64,000 bases of DNA from Chaetorhynchus papuensis. Its lineage: Eukaryota; Chordata; Aves; Passeriformes; Rhipiduridae. The stretch lies in assembly GCA_013396525.1 (NCBI GenBank), contig VWYX01000014.1:372001-436000 (forward strand), given 5' to 3'. This document shows positions 14,052 through 26,200 of the stretch, piece after piece. The first letter of the stretch is position 1, and every line of letters starts with the position of its first letter. The notes under the pieces were generated by a model. That model was not told the DNA's origin. It ran no database searches and saw only the letters and a list, made by a program, of their open reading frames with translations. The translations under genes were made by a program, and so were the position numbers.

Positions 14052-14073
14052 GGGACTACAGGGCCCAGGCTGC
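14052..14073 (+). promoter_or_regulatory. ZNF143/STAF-like binding site
   Basis: GGGACTACA is followed three bases later by CCCAG and then CTGC, with the spacing of the extended ZNF143 motif (ACTACA, then TCCCAG, then ATGC). By eye about 17 of 22 positions agree with the consensus as I remember it. It lies about 70-90 bp upstream of the RPP30 ATG, a typical place for this factor at TATA-less promoters. Confidence 0.5.
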
Positions 14074-14074
14074 C

Positions 14075-14090
14075 GCGGGCGGGGGCGGTG
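14075..14090 (+). promoter_or_regulatory. GC box (Sp1-type)
   Basis: The run GCGGGCGGGGGCGG contains overlapping GGGCGG-like Sp1/KLF sites immediately downstream of the ZNF143-like site and about 55 bp before the ATG. Confidence 0.6.
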
Positions 14091-14144
14091 CCGCGCCGTG
14101 CGCCGCTGCCGTGCCCAGCCCAGCCCCCTCGCCGCGGCGTGAGC

Positions 14145-14226
14145 ATGGCCGGCTTCGCCGACCTGAACCTGCCCCAGGGGCCGGACAAGAAGTCCCTGCA
14201 GAGCCTGCTGGAGGCCGCGGCGCACC
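14145..14226 (+). CDS. RPP30: RPP30 coding exon 1
   Basis: It encodes residues 1-27, MAGFADLNLP through LLEAAAH, plus one base of the next codon. The donor is C|GTGAGT. The start is the first ATG in frame with the domain, and it matches the N-terminus of the human family member in length. Confidence 0.95.
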
Positions 14227-17200
14227 GTGAGTCCTGCGAGCGGGGAGGGCGGCAGGGCCGGCCCGGGGCTCGGTGGGGCTGAGCTGGGGAGGGCGGGCTG
14301 GCCCTGGCCGGGAGAGCGGCGAGACGTGAGCGGGGGCTCGGGAGGCACGGCCGGAGCCTGCGAGCTGGCGTGGGCACAGCCGGATTCCCCGGGATGAGCC
14401 TTCCCTTCCCTCCGCACGGGCCGGCCCTCTCCACCAGCCCCACCGGCGGGCGCATTTCCCCCGGCGCCTCTCCGCTCAGGCCGCAGCCTTCTGCAAGCCA
14501 AGAGCCCAGGGCTGGGTCTGCCCGGGACTGGGCAGGGGGAGCTCCTGGTGTGCCCTGCAGCTCTGTCTCTGCCCGCTTATCCCAGCGGGACAGTTGGCTT
14601 TTTCCCAACGCGGACAGGTTTTTCCGCCTGCAGTTCCTCACGGCCCGGATCTTTTCCTGCAGAACTGTTTTACAACCACGTGCTGCCTGTCCAGTGTTTG
14701 GGGCGGGTGGTTTAAATGCCCCTGGCAAGCGTGACATCTTCCTCAGAGCCCTATGAACGCACCTTCCCCTCCATTTAGCTGGCATCGTTTTGAGTGCTGG
14801 CCTCTGTCTCTCCGATAGCTATATGTCTCCCAGCTCTGTGTTGTCTGCAGTTTTAACAACTCTCCTGAATGTACTTAACAGTGTTCCATAAATAAAGTCA
14901 TAAACAGGACGAAACCAGGCCACACCTTTGGGGACCCCAAGCCCAAGTATTCGTGTTCATAAAGCTCTGCCATTGAGTAAGAGTTGTCAGGCCTGGGCTG
15001 TGTTAAAAGCCAAACTTTTTTTTTTTTTTTTTCTCTTTTAAAGCACTTTTTGCGTGAACCAGTCTTCTTAAAAGATATTGTGAAATCTAAATATGCAGGT
15101 GATTATTAATTTAAAGACATTTAAGTAATGAGTATTTTACAGATTTCTCATTGGATTTGTTTCCTTTTTGTTTACTGGACAAAATATTCTTACTGTGTGT
15201 TTTTCAGTGGGATATTCTACAGTTGCACTTAATCATGTCATCGATTTTAAAGAAAAGAAACAGGTAATTTTTCTTGGGGTTATTTGTTCTTACTGTGTTT
15301 TCTTTAGCAAACCTACTGCTTTATTGCACATTCCCAGATAGCTTTAGCTGCAGAACGCACATCTAGACACAAGTACATTTTATAATTCAGCAGAACTGCC
15401 CTGGGATTAATTTTTAATATGATTCATGTATTGTCCCACAAAAGTAGTTTCATTAGCATGGTAAATTTCTTCTTAAGATTGGAACACAGTTATTGTTTAC
15501 TTGTAAACCTAACCCATGACATTTTTAATAACTTTTTTCTGTTCTTTTTCAAGGAAATCATCAAGCCAGTATCTCCTTCAGAGTTGTTCCCATCTCTACC
15601 TATTGTACAAGTATGTCTAGTTACATTCTATATGTATATAAATTGTTATTCTGAGTTACCTTTTTTTACCTTTGTGTGTTTGTATATGTGATTTTATGTA
15701 TTAGGTGGTAATCAAAAAAGAGAAATGTGTCCGTTATTTCATGGTTAAAACACCAAGCATTGGAAGAATGGTACACTCACATCAGGGTAGGCTCTATTCA
15801 TTATTTTAGAAATTATTAAAGAAGATGCTTTGTGTGAATTTTTAATCTGCTTGTAGTTGAATAATTACAGTACAATTCTTGAAATTTAGGTTTTGGAAAT
15901 AACTTTGTGCTTTTGATGGAGCAATATTTGGACATAAAGAAATACAAGAAATACAATTGCTGTGTTATGGGTCACTGACATTGGTTAATTCAAGAACTGC
16001 TTTTCCTTGCAGTTGTGGCCTGCCTGGGGAGTCACAGCAGTAGTAAAACATACCCAGTTTTTCTGCATGATTGTTTTTCTTTATTTCTTCTCTTTCCTTT
16101 CTATTCATCCTTCCCCACAGAAACACAATAAGCCATTCTTTGTAAGGACAGGTGTAATATCAAAGAGATAATATAAATTAGGGAAGGGTCACTACATACT
16201 TTAGAAAATTAGCATAGCAAGACTATAACCATGACACCATTTTCTTTTTGTAGCAGACTGGGTGGAAATTACCACAAATTTTTGCTTTGGGTTTTTAAAA
16301 TTTTTTTATATTACTCCTTTTTCTGTAGGGAACATCTAAAAGAATTAAAGTCTTGACCCGGCTAACACTTGTTGTTTCTGATCCTTCCCACTGTAATCTC
16401 TTGGTAAGTATGCTTAACAATCAATTTTCTAACTTTTATTTCCTTTTCTCAGTGAATGAATGAAACTTTGGAAATTCTATGTGTAGAACTACCTGGATTT
16501 TATAGGGCACTCGGCAGTGATTTCTCAGATTGCATATCTAACAAATAATGTGATCATGAGGAGATGAGAAGTTACAAGACTGGATATGGCTTCTGTTCAT
16601 TTGTCAGTGTGGAACAACAGTTCTGTTCCTTGGTTTCTGGACTTCTCTGCATAAACTAGAAGACCATGAGCAAGCCTTGTCTCTGGTTATGTTTCAGCAC
16701 TACAAGTTCGAAGCAAACAGTGGAGGTGTCCTGGTAGATGGGTGGGACAAGCCTCAAGCTGAGAATGAGTGACTTCACTGTAGAAACCTGCTGTGTAATT
16801 GGATAATTATTGGCTTTGTTTTAGTACTTGACAGGGAGAAAGGATTTTTCTTCTCATTGTTTTGGTTATAATCATTGTGCATAGCTTTGACATCTGCCAG
16901 AATTCAAGGTCATAATTGTTTGCTCCTTTTGTAGAGATCAACATCTGCAAATATAAGGTTATATGACATCATAGCAGTGTTTCCAAAAACTGAGAAACTG
17001 TTCCACGTAAGTACAATCATCTCCTCGGTAATGCTCATTCAGTAACTTTTTGTGCCTTGTGCTAATTTTAAGTACATGCTTTGTTTTGATTTTATTTCCC
17101 ATTTTATAAAGACCTCATGGACCCAATTAAGCATTATAGGCTGCCTGGTTAGTTAATAGGCTGAGGGGGTTGGGAGGATTTGCAGGAGGCTGCAGGACCC

Positions 17201-20200
17201 TGAGGTGACAGGTTAAAGTCTGAAACATCTGCCTCATCTACCTGATGAATGGACTTGTGGCACTGTGCTTGCCTTTGTGTTCCTTGTACTCTAGTGAGAA
17301 GAAAAAACATCTTTTTTTTTTCCCCCAATGCATGTGTACTATCATCATACAGAAAACTTCTATCTTGAGCTTTAATTTCTCAAACTCTTGACAACTTCCC
17401 TAAAATGTGCTTACGATCTTCTGTTAGCACTAATTGTTCCTGGTCTCTGAAACACTAGGGAGGATTTTAAAGTGGAACCAATGTCATTCTGTGAGTGACT
17501 TCATAGGTGTTCACCTCCATTCCCTTCATATTTTTATTTAAATTGTTCTCAAGTACTTGATAACAGCTGATGTCGATGTTCTGATCAGGGGGAGCACCTT
17601 GAAGGAAGTTATGTTTTTGTCAGAATTTTTCTTACAAACCCCAAAATTGTGATGTCTGACCTGTTGTAGGCTCATAAATAATAACCTCACATCTGAATTG
17701 GGTGAGTAGGTGGAAGTGTCCCATCTCTGTTAGCCTAGGCAGGCAGCAAGCAGGGGTGCAGTTTACAGCAGTGTGAAGGAGGCACAGGCACAGCAAAAAA
17801 AAAAGTGAGTTTTTTTGAAGAATTTACCTTCAAAGGGAGCTTCTCAGTTTAAAACTGAGTCTGGTAGTTGTTTTTTAAAATAAGTTAAAGCCGCTTTCTA
17901 GTACTGCAGAGTACCTGTTTTGCCACATTAAAATTGTTTTCTCCTGTATTGTTTTTCTACGTTATTTCCCCTCCTATTTCAAGACTTGTCCAAGTAGAGA
18001 GTAAGAGGCTGTAGAAGAACATGAACTTTAAAGAATTTTTCAGCAGGATTCAAGAATTAATTATAAGAGTTACAGCTAAATGCAACTAATTTCTGAATTG
18101 TATTTCCCTTGCAAGATTTTAGGACTCTTAGGAATGTGACAGAGGCAAATGGTTTAAAATATTTTTGAAGGCCACTCTCCACCTCCTTCTTTTGATGTCT
18201 GGCAATAGTATAAAATCTCACTTCTCAAGTGAGCTCAGTTAGTTTATCAAGTGTTTAAACAAGCACCTGAGACTGGGTAATCAGCAGGGGTGTGCTGTGT
18301 GGTTTTCTGGGAAAAGGGTGTTCTCTCACCTAAGGGTTATTATTGTTTATTTTCAGCCTCATCATGCCTCCTGCTGCAGTTGGATGTCCAGCTGTGGCGG
18401 TGTTTGAGCTGGCATAAGCAGCCACTCATTTCTGCAGGTCCCTGTGTGCCCTGCTGCTGAGGCTGCTTGCTTGCTTAGCTCCATGGCAGTTTGCTTTGAG
18501 GAGCCTGCTTTTGGCTGAGCAGTAACCAGAGTTTTTGCCAAGTTATTTTCCAGGCAGATGCCCTTTCCCAGTGTGATTCAGCACTCAGCCACGCAGAGAG
18601 TTGTGCCAGTGCAAAGCGGGTGGCTGTGCTCTGGGCAGGCCAGTGCACACAGTGCCTGGCTAAGCTGACACTCTGGCAGGTGATGGACAGGGTGTGAGGA
18701 AAGAAGCAGGATTGTCAGTGAGATTATCTCCTTTGCTTCCATGCTGGCAGCACTCTGAGCTGGGGGTGGAACCCAAGCGTGTTTCTTGCAGACTGCATGA
18801 GGTGAAAAACTTCATCCTTACATTTTCACGTTCAGGGCAGGTTTGTATGGTTGGCTTTTGTTTAGAGATTTTAGAGTGGCTGACTCTGTGGAGAGCTGGG
18901 TCAGTTTCATAGAGGTATCACACAGGGAGTCCTATACAAGGAACATTATGCAGGGGGTTTCAGCACATACAGTTTGGCTCTTAAAATTCATGGATGTTTC
19001 ATTATTAAGGATAAAACCTTCAAGAGTGGGTCTCACATGGCAAAGTAACTTCCTATTGGCTTTTGGTAACAGTATTACCTCAAGAGCATCACTTTCTCAC
19101 CAACAGTTCGGCACTTGTATTGTTCTCCAAGGAACAAGATTTTTCATGTTGTTGTGAAAAAATTACATGACCACTGGAGATGTACTCTAATTTTAGCATG
19201 GCCCAAAACTGGTGTGTGCCTTCTTGTCACAAGCCAGGGAAGCTCTTTGAGTGTGGCAGTGACATGTACTGAAAGATGTGCTTAAATTCTCCAAATAATT
19301 TATATCCTCAAGGGCATGAGGAAGCCACGTCTGCCAACTGTAGAACAGGCTCATTGTTTAAGTCTCCCAAAGAGATTCTTTTAGCCTGCAACAGGGATGC
19401 CCATTCCATGCAGGTAATAGGGTCTGTACCTGCTGCTTTTCAAAAATTTTGCTTTCTAAGATTTCTCATTGTTTTGATGGTATTAATTATCTGTCTGCTG
19501 TTTGTAAGCAATTAGCACATCACCAGTATCTAAAAAACTTACATATATAAGTCTGAAGTAGTGCGTGCGAAGTCAGATTTCAATGTTTATTCCTAAAATG
19601 TTTGCCAAAGCTTGCTTCAGAGCATCCAAACAGTGGCAAATGTATTTAATGTATTAATGGCTGGCTGGGCTTTCCCAGCAGATGGGGCTCTTGCCCACAG
19701 TGCTGCCAGGTGGGTGCTGGGCTGTGCAACTGCTGCATGACATTTTCTGGATGAAGTTGTTGCACTTGAGATCTTTTCAGCAGGCAGGGTAACTTTAACT
19801 TGCCTGCGTGTCTGACTTGTCTGGGAGCCAAAGTTAGGCTGAGCATTACAGTTCTTGGAGAAATCTGCTCTCCAATTTTTCATACAGTGCAGGAAATCCT
19901 CATGGGGAAGTATGAGTCTCAGTTTGTTTTTCTTTGGTGGTATTTTCTGAAATGTTCATATCACTGGAATCCTGTAGATATCCTGGCTTTTGAGTCACTC
20001 CCTCTCCCACTGTGCTTAATTTGCAAAATGGAGAAGAGTTTTCCAGTGTTTCTGGAGCTGATTAGGAAGGCTCGATTTCTCATCACATAGGGCAGCTTGC
20101 ATGTGTCTGATGTCTATTCTTGCTTTACTTAATTTCTAGCATTATCTTTTCCTGAATTTTTTATGACCTCACTGACATATTTTCTAGGGCACAATTCAGA

Positions 20201-23200
20201 GCTGTTTGTTCTGTGCATGTTCCCATAAATCACCTCTGTGTAGTAATTTGTACCTCATGTAAGAAAAGGAGGAAAACTGGCTGTTGCAGGGTGAACTTCC
20301 ACATGCAAGTGTAATTCTGTGCCATGGATTCCAACTGTGTCCTGCCTAATGGATAAAGGTAGGGCATGGAGAAAAAGTTTAATCTGAATGTCCTGGCAGA
20401 GACATTTTAACTTCAAAAACCTCTTGGTTTGCCTGCCATGTGTACTGTGGCTCTCCTGTCTAGGAGAGAATGCTATCAACAGCTAAGAAGCATTCCTAAA
20501 GCTGGGCCTCTGCTCTCATCTCCATCCAAATTCTATGTGAACAAACTGGTTGAAGACCAGTTTGCCAAGGAGTAGTGTGCCTTGTGTTAGAGCGGCTCCT
20601 ACCCCTGGGGCTCCACACTGCTTTAGTGCCAGTGGGATGGATGAATGGTTGGCAGCTGGCCCAGGTGTATTTGGAGCAGTTGTTGGCAGGTTTCTAAGTG
20701 CAGAGAGTTCCCCTACACACAGAAAATACCTTTTCAACTTCTTCAGCCTATCTTATCTCCTTTGTTAAACTGCTTACAGACATTAGTCTGGCCCTGTGTA
20801 ATCGTCCTTGCAGGGAAGGCATACATAATTCCTACCTTGTGTGCATGAGATCAGTGTAAATCAAGGACTTCCTTTTAGGTGCCCTTAATTTTCCCTGTAT
20901 CTCAGTGGGAGGAGCCTCTGCCCCTTGTTCATTCCCTTTATCTCTTACACACCTGTAAATTGTGGTGTGATTTCAAAGCTAAACTCTTAAACTGTAGCCT
21001 TCAGTGCTGTCTCCAGACTCTGCCAGAGGCGTGGCTGTCAGGAGGAGCTGCACATTCTCCACCCAGCCAGGAAAGTGACACTCTGGGTCTCCAGTATTGG
21101 GCATGTGGCACCACCAGTCTCTGTCTAACATCCTGCTTTTCTTTCAGTCTTCTTTGCTTCTGGTAAAAGTAATTAATCTTGAAAACAAACAGGTGCTGCA
21201 CTGGGAGCAGAGCATGATGGGACAAGGGGCAGTTCCTGGGCTCTTCCCTTTGTAAACTGGGGTTGGCCTTTATTACCTGTTAGTTCTTTTGTCAAAAGCC
21301 AGCATTGCTTCTGTATGTCCTCTGACAGATAAAAACAAAGAAGTAAGTATTGCTTTGGGGTTGGCCATTATTTTATTGGAAAATTAGTTCTGTAAGAAAG
21401 GGAAGACTTGGGTTTTAAGTCTCAAATGCTCAAGCTGTGCATCTGTAGCCCTGCTGTTCTATTGGCATATATGCAAGGCATAATACCTCTTAATTTTAAA
21501 ACTGAACTCACCCTGGAGAGACATTTGTTGCATTAAGAAATGAAGGAGAATATTAGTGCACTTTAAGTTGGCTATGCATTTTTTGGCATATCTAATAATC
21601 TGTTCCTCTTTCTTTGCTGTAGATTGCTTGCACAACACTAGATGTGGATCTGGTCTGCATAAATGTAACAGAAAAGCTGCCATTCTACTTCCGAAGGCCC
21701 CCTGTGAATATGGTAAATTTACATCTAAATTGTTTTCTTGCTGTTAGACTGACATTAAATACAGAATTTGAGTCGAATTCCCTACAGCCTTCCTCCCACC
21801 ATTCCTATCCAAGTGGTTCTTTTATTTTCTTGCATAATGTATAGTGTTGTTTCAAATGTCCTTCACTTCAGGGCCTCCACTGCAGCATTTAATACACAGT
21901 GATGTATGTTCTTTCTTTTTCTCCTCCTGTCCCCCACTTAAGAAGGCAGAAGTGGTGTTCCCAAGGAATGGAAACAGAGCCTTAAGGCCACTATGTTGCT
22001 AAGCAGGGAGATATGGTGTGATTGCTGACTAAGCTGCTTCCCAAACCAGAAATGGTACAGCTGTGTCAGGATAGATAAACAGCCCTTTGATTTAAAAGAC
22101 AGGAAATGTGAATGGCAGTGTTAATTTAGGAGAAGGATGTTGTGCTGGTTACTTGAAAGGCGACTGTGTTAAATCCATACTTGGACAAAAGAATGTCTTG
22201 GTAAATGAAGCAACTGTGGCATTGCTGAATATGTGCTGTGGGACCCAAGATGGCTATCAGTGTGGATCAAATATAGTTCTGCCTGCTGTTGGTAGTTTGC
22301 CAGAAAACTTTATCTGAACATGCTCTTAGGGGAACTTGTTTTCTCCTCTGAATATATGTAAAGGTTTCTTCCACATGGACATTCTTGGCTGATATAGTCC
22401 TTAGTACTTAAAAATTTAAATTTGGAATTGGCTAGTAATCCTACTTCTTTTTCTCAGAAAGTTTGACCTAGAATAAGAATTTAAAATTAACTAGAATTAA
22501 TTCTGAGGCAGAATAAAAATAATACATTGGACTTTATTATAAACTGAGGATTTCAACATTCCACTTGGAATAACAATTTTGTATGAAACGTTGTATGAAA
22601 GCACCCTAGCTGCCTAAAACTCCAGCAGCTGACCCAGGTAAGGAGCTTTGTGGATTTTAAAGCCCTGCGTTGGGAGACATTTTCCTTGCAAGCTGCTACT
22701 CATCTTCTACACTCCCAGTTTCAAGGCAGTCTGTCTGCTGGACTGGTTTGCGTGCCCTGGGGCAGTCAGTTTTGATGCCAGACAGAGTGGCAGGCAGCTG
22801 AAGTGGTAGGGATGAGGTTAAAAATCACCTTGACTGGAAATTGGTGTATTGCCATCACCTGTTAGGTTTTGATAAATTAAGGCTGCTCTTGTTTGCAGAT
22901 AATCAGGCCAGTTCTGTGTAAAACACTTGATGCATATATGGCTTCTGTTGTGCTTGCATGCAGAGGTCGTGCATGGGTGGGAGCTGGATTAATTCCAGCT
23001 GTATTCAGTTACTCTTACAGTATTGCCATTGCAGCATATTTTAATAATATTTGTGTAAACATAGAGTATCATTTCAGGCAAATGTAGGGTAGGATTGCAA
23101 TGGAACAAAGAATTCCTGGCTTTACATTGTGTCTTTATCGCTAGCACACTGTGTGCGAGTTGCTTAACCTGTATTTGCAAGAACAAGAATACTAGGCTTT

Positions 23201-26200
23201 TGGTGAGGCACTTTGACAGATAGCAAAGGATGTCAAAGCAGCTGAAAATATTATCATTGTTACTATTTGAAACTTCTCCTATGACTCACTGTTATTTAAC
23301 AGTGTCACAAACACCGGAGTATGCTGTGAGACAGGAGAAGAAGAGTCCTTGTTGCTGCTTTGTGCAAGGAGAAATTCTTCATCTGCAAGACATGGGTACT
23401 GAGGGAGGTGGTGGTCTTTCTTAGAGATGGGTGTGGGACTAAAGGAGTAGAGTCCTCAAAGTTTCAAGGCAGCAGATAACCAGCAGTGGTTATCTGACTC
23501 CTTGACTTCTGTGACAGTGTGTATATATTACTGATAGCCAATTACAACAAATAAGTGGCTGGTATTTGTTTGTTAAACCTCATTTATCTGTCATCCAAAG
23601 ATTTATGCACATGTATCTGGTGTACAAAGAAGCCTTCCCCTGCTCTCCTTTCATGCTATGCTGTGCTCTTACTGGAACAATTCTGCCGTATTTTTTTTCA
23701 TATATGACACAGTTAAACTGAGAATAAGCTACATCAATAATAGGCAGCAGTTGTTAGATTATTAGGCTTCTCTCCTTTTGATTTTTGATCACTCTCTTTC
23801 ATGTGAAGGCAATAGATCGAGGCATTTACTTTGAACTTCTTTACACGCCTGCCATCAAAGACTCCACAATGAGAAGATACACAATTTCAAATGCCATCAG
23901 CCTGATGCAGATCTGCAAAGGAAAGGTAAGCTCTCAAAGTGAAAACAAGGTAATTAATTCAGTTCAAATACTTCTGGAGTGTACAGACTGAGCCATTTTA
24001 ATTGAGTTTGATGCTGGAGCATCTGAAGCTGTGACTAAATCTTGGCCTACTAACACAAGGACACAGTCATTCTAGCTCCAGATACTTCCAGTCTTGCACC
24101 ACTGCATGCTTTCTTCTTAAGCTGTCAAGCTGTTAGATTCCTTTTCCAGAACAACCCATGAGTTGTTACGGTATGCAATTCCCAAAACAAAGATGGGAGG
24201 GGAGGGAGCGGGGATAAAGTGCCAGACATCTAAGGTTTGCACTAGAACTGAAATCCATTTCTTTAAAATCCTCTCTTTCATATTTCTGATTGGCCAAAAG
24301 CTCTTTTTTGACTGTATGCTTTGAATATGGGGGCTAGAAAACAGTAAAAAAAAAAAAAAGCAGAAGCTTTGTTTTGTTCAATGGTTAGTAAGTTCCCTGT
24401 GTCCAAAATAGACCCAACAGCTAGCTGGCTGTCAGCCAAGGCTTTGCTGCAGTCAGATGAACTGCATTCTTCCATGCTACTGAAACCCAAGGAAGAAGTA
24501 ACTTTGAGATGCCTGTAACCCATTGCTTTCATCACTTACCTCCTCCCAGGCTACCAGGTTAAACTGTCTGTTATGCTTTGACCTCTCAGGCCATGCTTTT
24601 TAATAGGGGTCATATCATAATATATATCAAAGTTAACAGAAATTGTAGCTCCCCCTTCTGCATTGTAAATGGCCTTTGCCACATGTAGCTAGTCCAGAGA
24701 AACTGGATTTGGCATCTGAATGGCAACTGGATTTGGAAAATCTGAAGTGGGATATAGAGCTTGGAAGGCAAATGAAAAGTAGATCCATCATTAGCTCAGT
24801 TCTCCTCAAGCATGGCAGGTTTTATAGGACAGCAGGGTGGGTCAAACAGATTAATTTCCTTGGTGTTACAGAAGTATTTGCACAGCCTTTCCTGAGAAGC
24901 CCAGTTCTGGCAGTTAATGACATGAAGTACCAACTTGGACATGACTTCTATACACAACAGACCCTTTTCCTTTCGGATTCCCTTTTTGATGTTGCTCCTC
25001 TTTCCTCTGTGCAGTTCAAGATGTGCTTCTCACATGGTTTTTGATGAACTGGAGAGTACCAATTGAGTTCCCCAGACAGGGCAAACAAGATGTTGAGGCA
25101 CTCAGTCTGCGTCCTTTCATTCTGCATCTGTCAGTCTAGTGTTTCATCTGTGCCTGGAAGGTAAATCAGCTGGAGCTGCACATGACAAGTTGTTGTTAGG
25201 CACTGGAAGAGGACTGCTAGCTTGTCTTTGTTCTTTGCCTCCAGACTGAGTAGGTTGTGGACCAGCAGAGATGGTTATTTGCCCTTACTGAGAGTTTGCC
25301 TCCATCAGTGAGGTAAAGGCCCTTGTTTAACTGAGACATGGGATGGCTGGTCCATAGGCTGCTTCCATTGGCACCTGGCATGCATACTCGGTATGTGTAC
25401 TTGCTGAACCTGTAGTAGCTTTTGGATCCTTTTTTTCCTCTATTATAGCAGGGCAGAGAAACTTTCAGAAATTCACTGGTGTTCTCAGGGCTGGCATTGA
25501 GCAGTGTCTTTAAAACATTAAAATGTGCAGGGAATGAAGGAGAGACTCACCTGCCTTGCCAGACAGAAGGTGTGTATAGCCACAGTCCCTCACCTCCTGT
25601 GTTTTGGTAACTGAGTTGGAGGCTGCCTGGAGCAGTGTACTGAACAGCTGCTGTCTGCTTTACCTGGGGAGATAGTGTTTTGCCTTTGAGTTTTTCCCTT
25701 TAGCTTTTCTCTTGGATTTGCCTTTGCTTGCCTCTCCTTCACTTGCCAGGAGTGCTTTTCTTGTCTGCTCTTGTCTCCTTCCTCCATCTTACCCATCCCC
25801 TAATGGAAGCCAGTTGCCTTTGAACCAGGCAGAGCATACCTCCAATGCACAGATGTGATCCACAATCCTGTGCTGGTTTGAGATGTCTCATGCAACTGCT
25901 CTGGGAGCTTCTCTGAGCCTGGGCAATAGGCATTAGTTGCTACAGTTTGGAACAGGATACTTGAATTTTCCCAGCAAACGCTTGCAGTCAGCAACACCGA
26001 GGCTCAAAAGCACCTTTGGGATCCATAGTGTACTCGTCTTAAAGGTGAACTATTTGGAAAAAAAAATGTCCTAGGCTCCATCAGGATGTGTTGCTTCTGC
26101 TTCTGCCTTTCCTTATGGTAAGACAGCATCATCTGTCCTCATCAGAGTCATCCTCTCCTCCTCGGCACACAAGGAAACCTTGGGCATAGTGTGAACATGC

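Larger units (their letters stand above)
13760..14690 (+). promoter_or_regulatory. RPP30: CpG island promoter of RPP30
   Basis: A GC- and CpG-rich block begins abruptly near 13760, covers RPP30 exon 1 and fades in intron 1. It has no TATA box, as expected for a housekeeping gene. The most likely start region is between about 14070 and 14140, next to the ZNF143-like site and GC box. Borders are estimated by eye. Confidence 0.8.

Noticed and set aside
13876..14785. Long proline/arginine-rich open frames in the RPP30 CpG island, up to 275 codons on the minus strand
   Set aside because: Same GC effect. The RPP30 frame is fixed by homology and the exon 1 donor, and the rest lack any domain.
24676..25044. 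122-codon open frame inside RPP30 intron 7
   Set aside because: It lies in an intron on the sense strand, has no family motif and no splice sites that would join it in phase to flanking exons.
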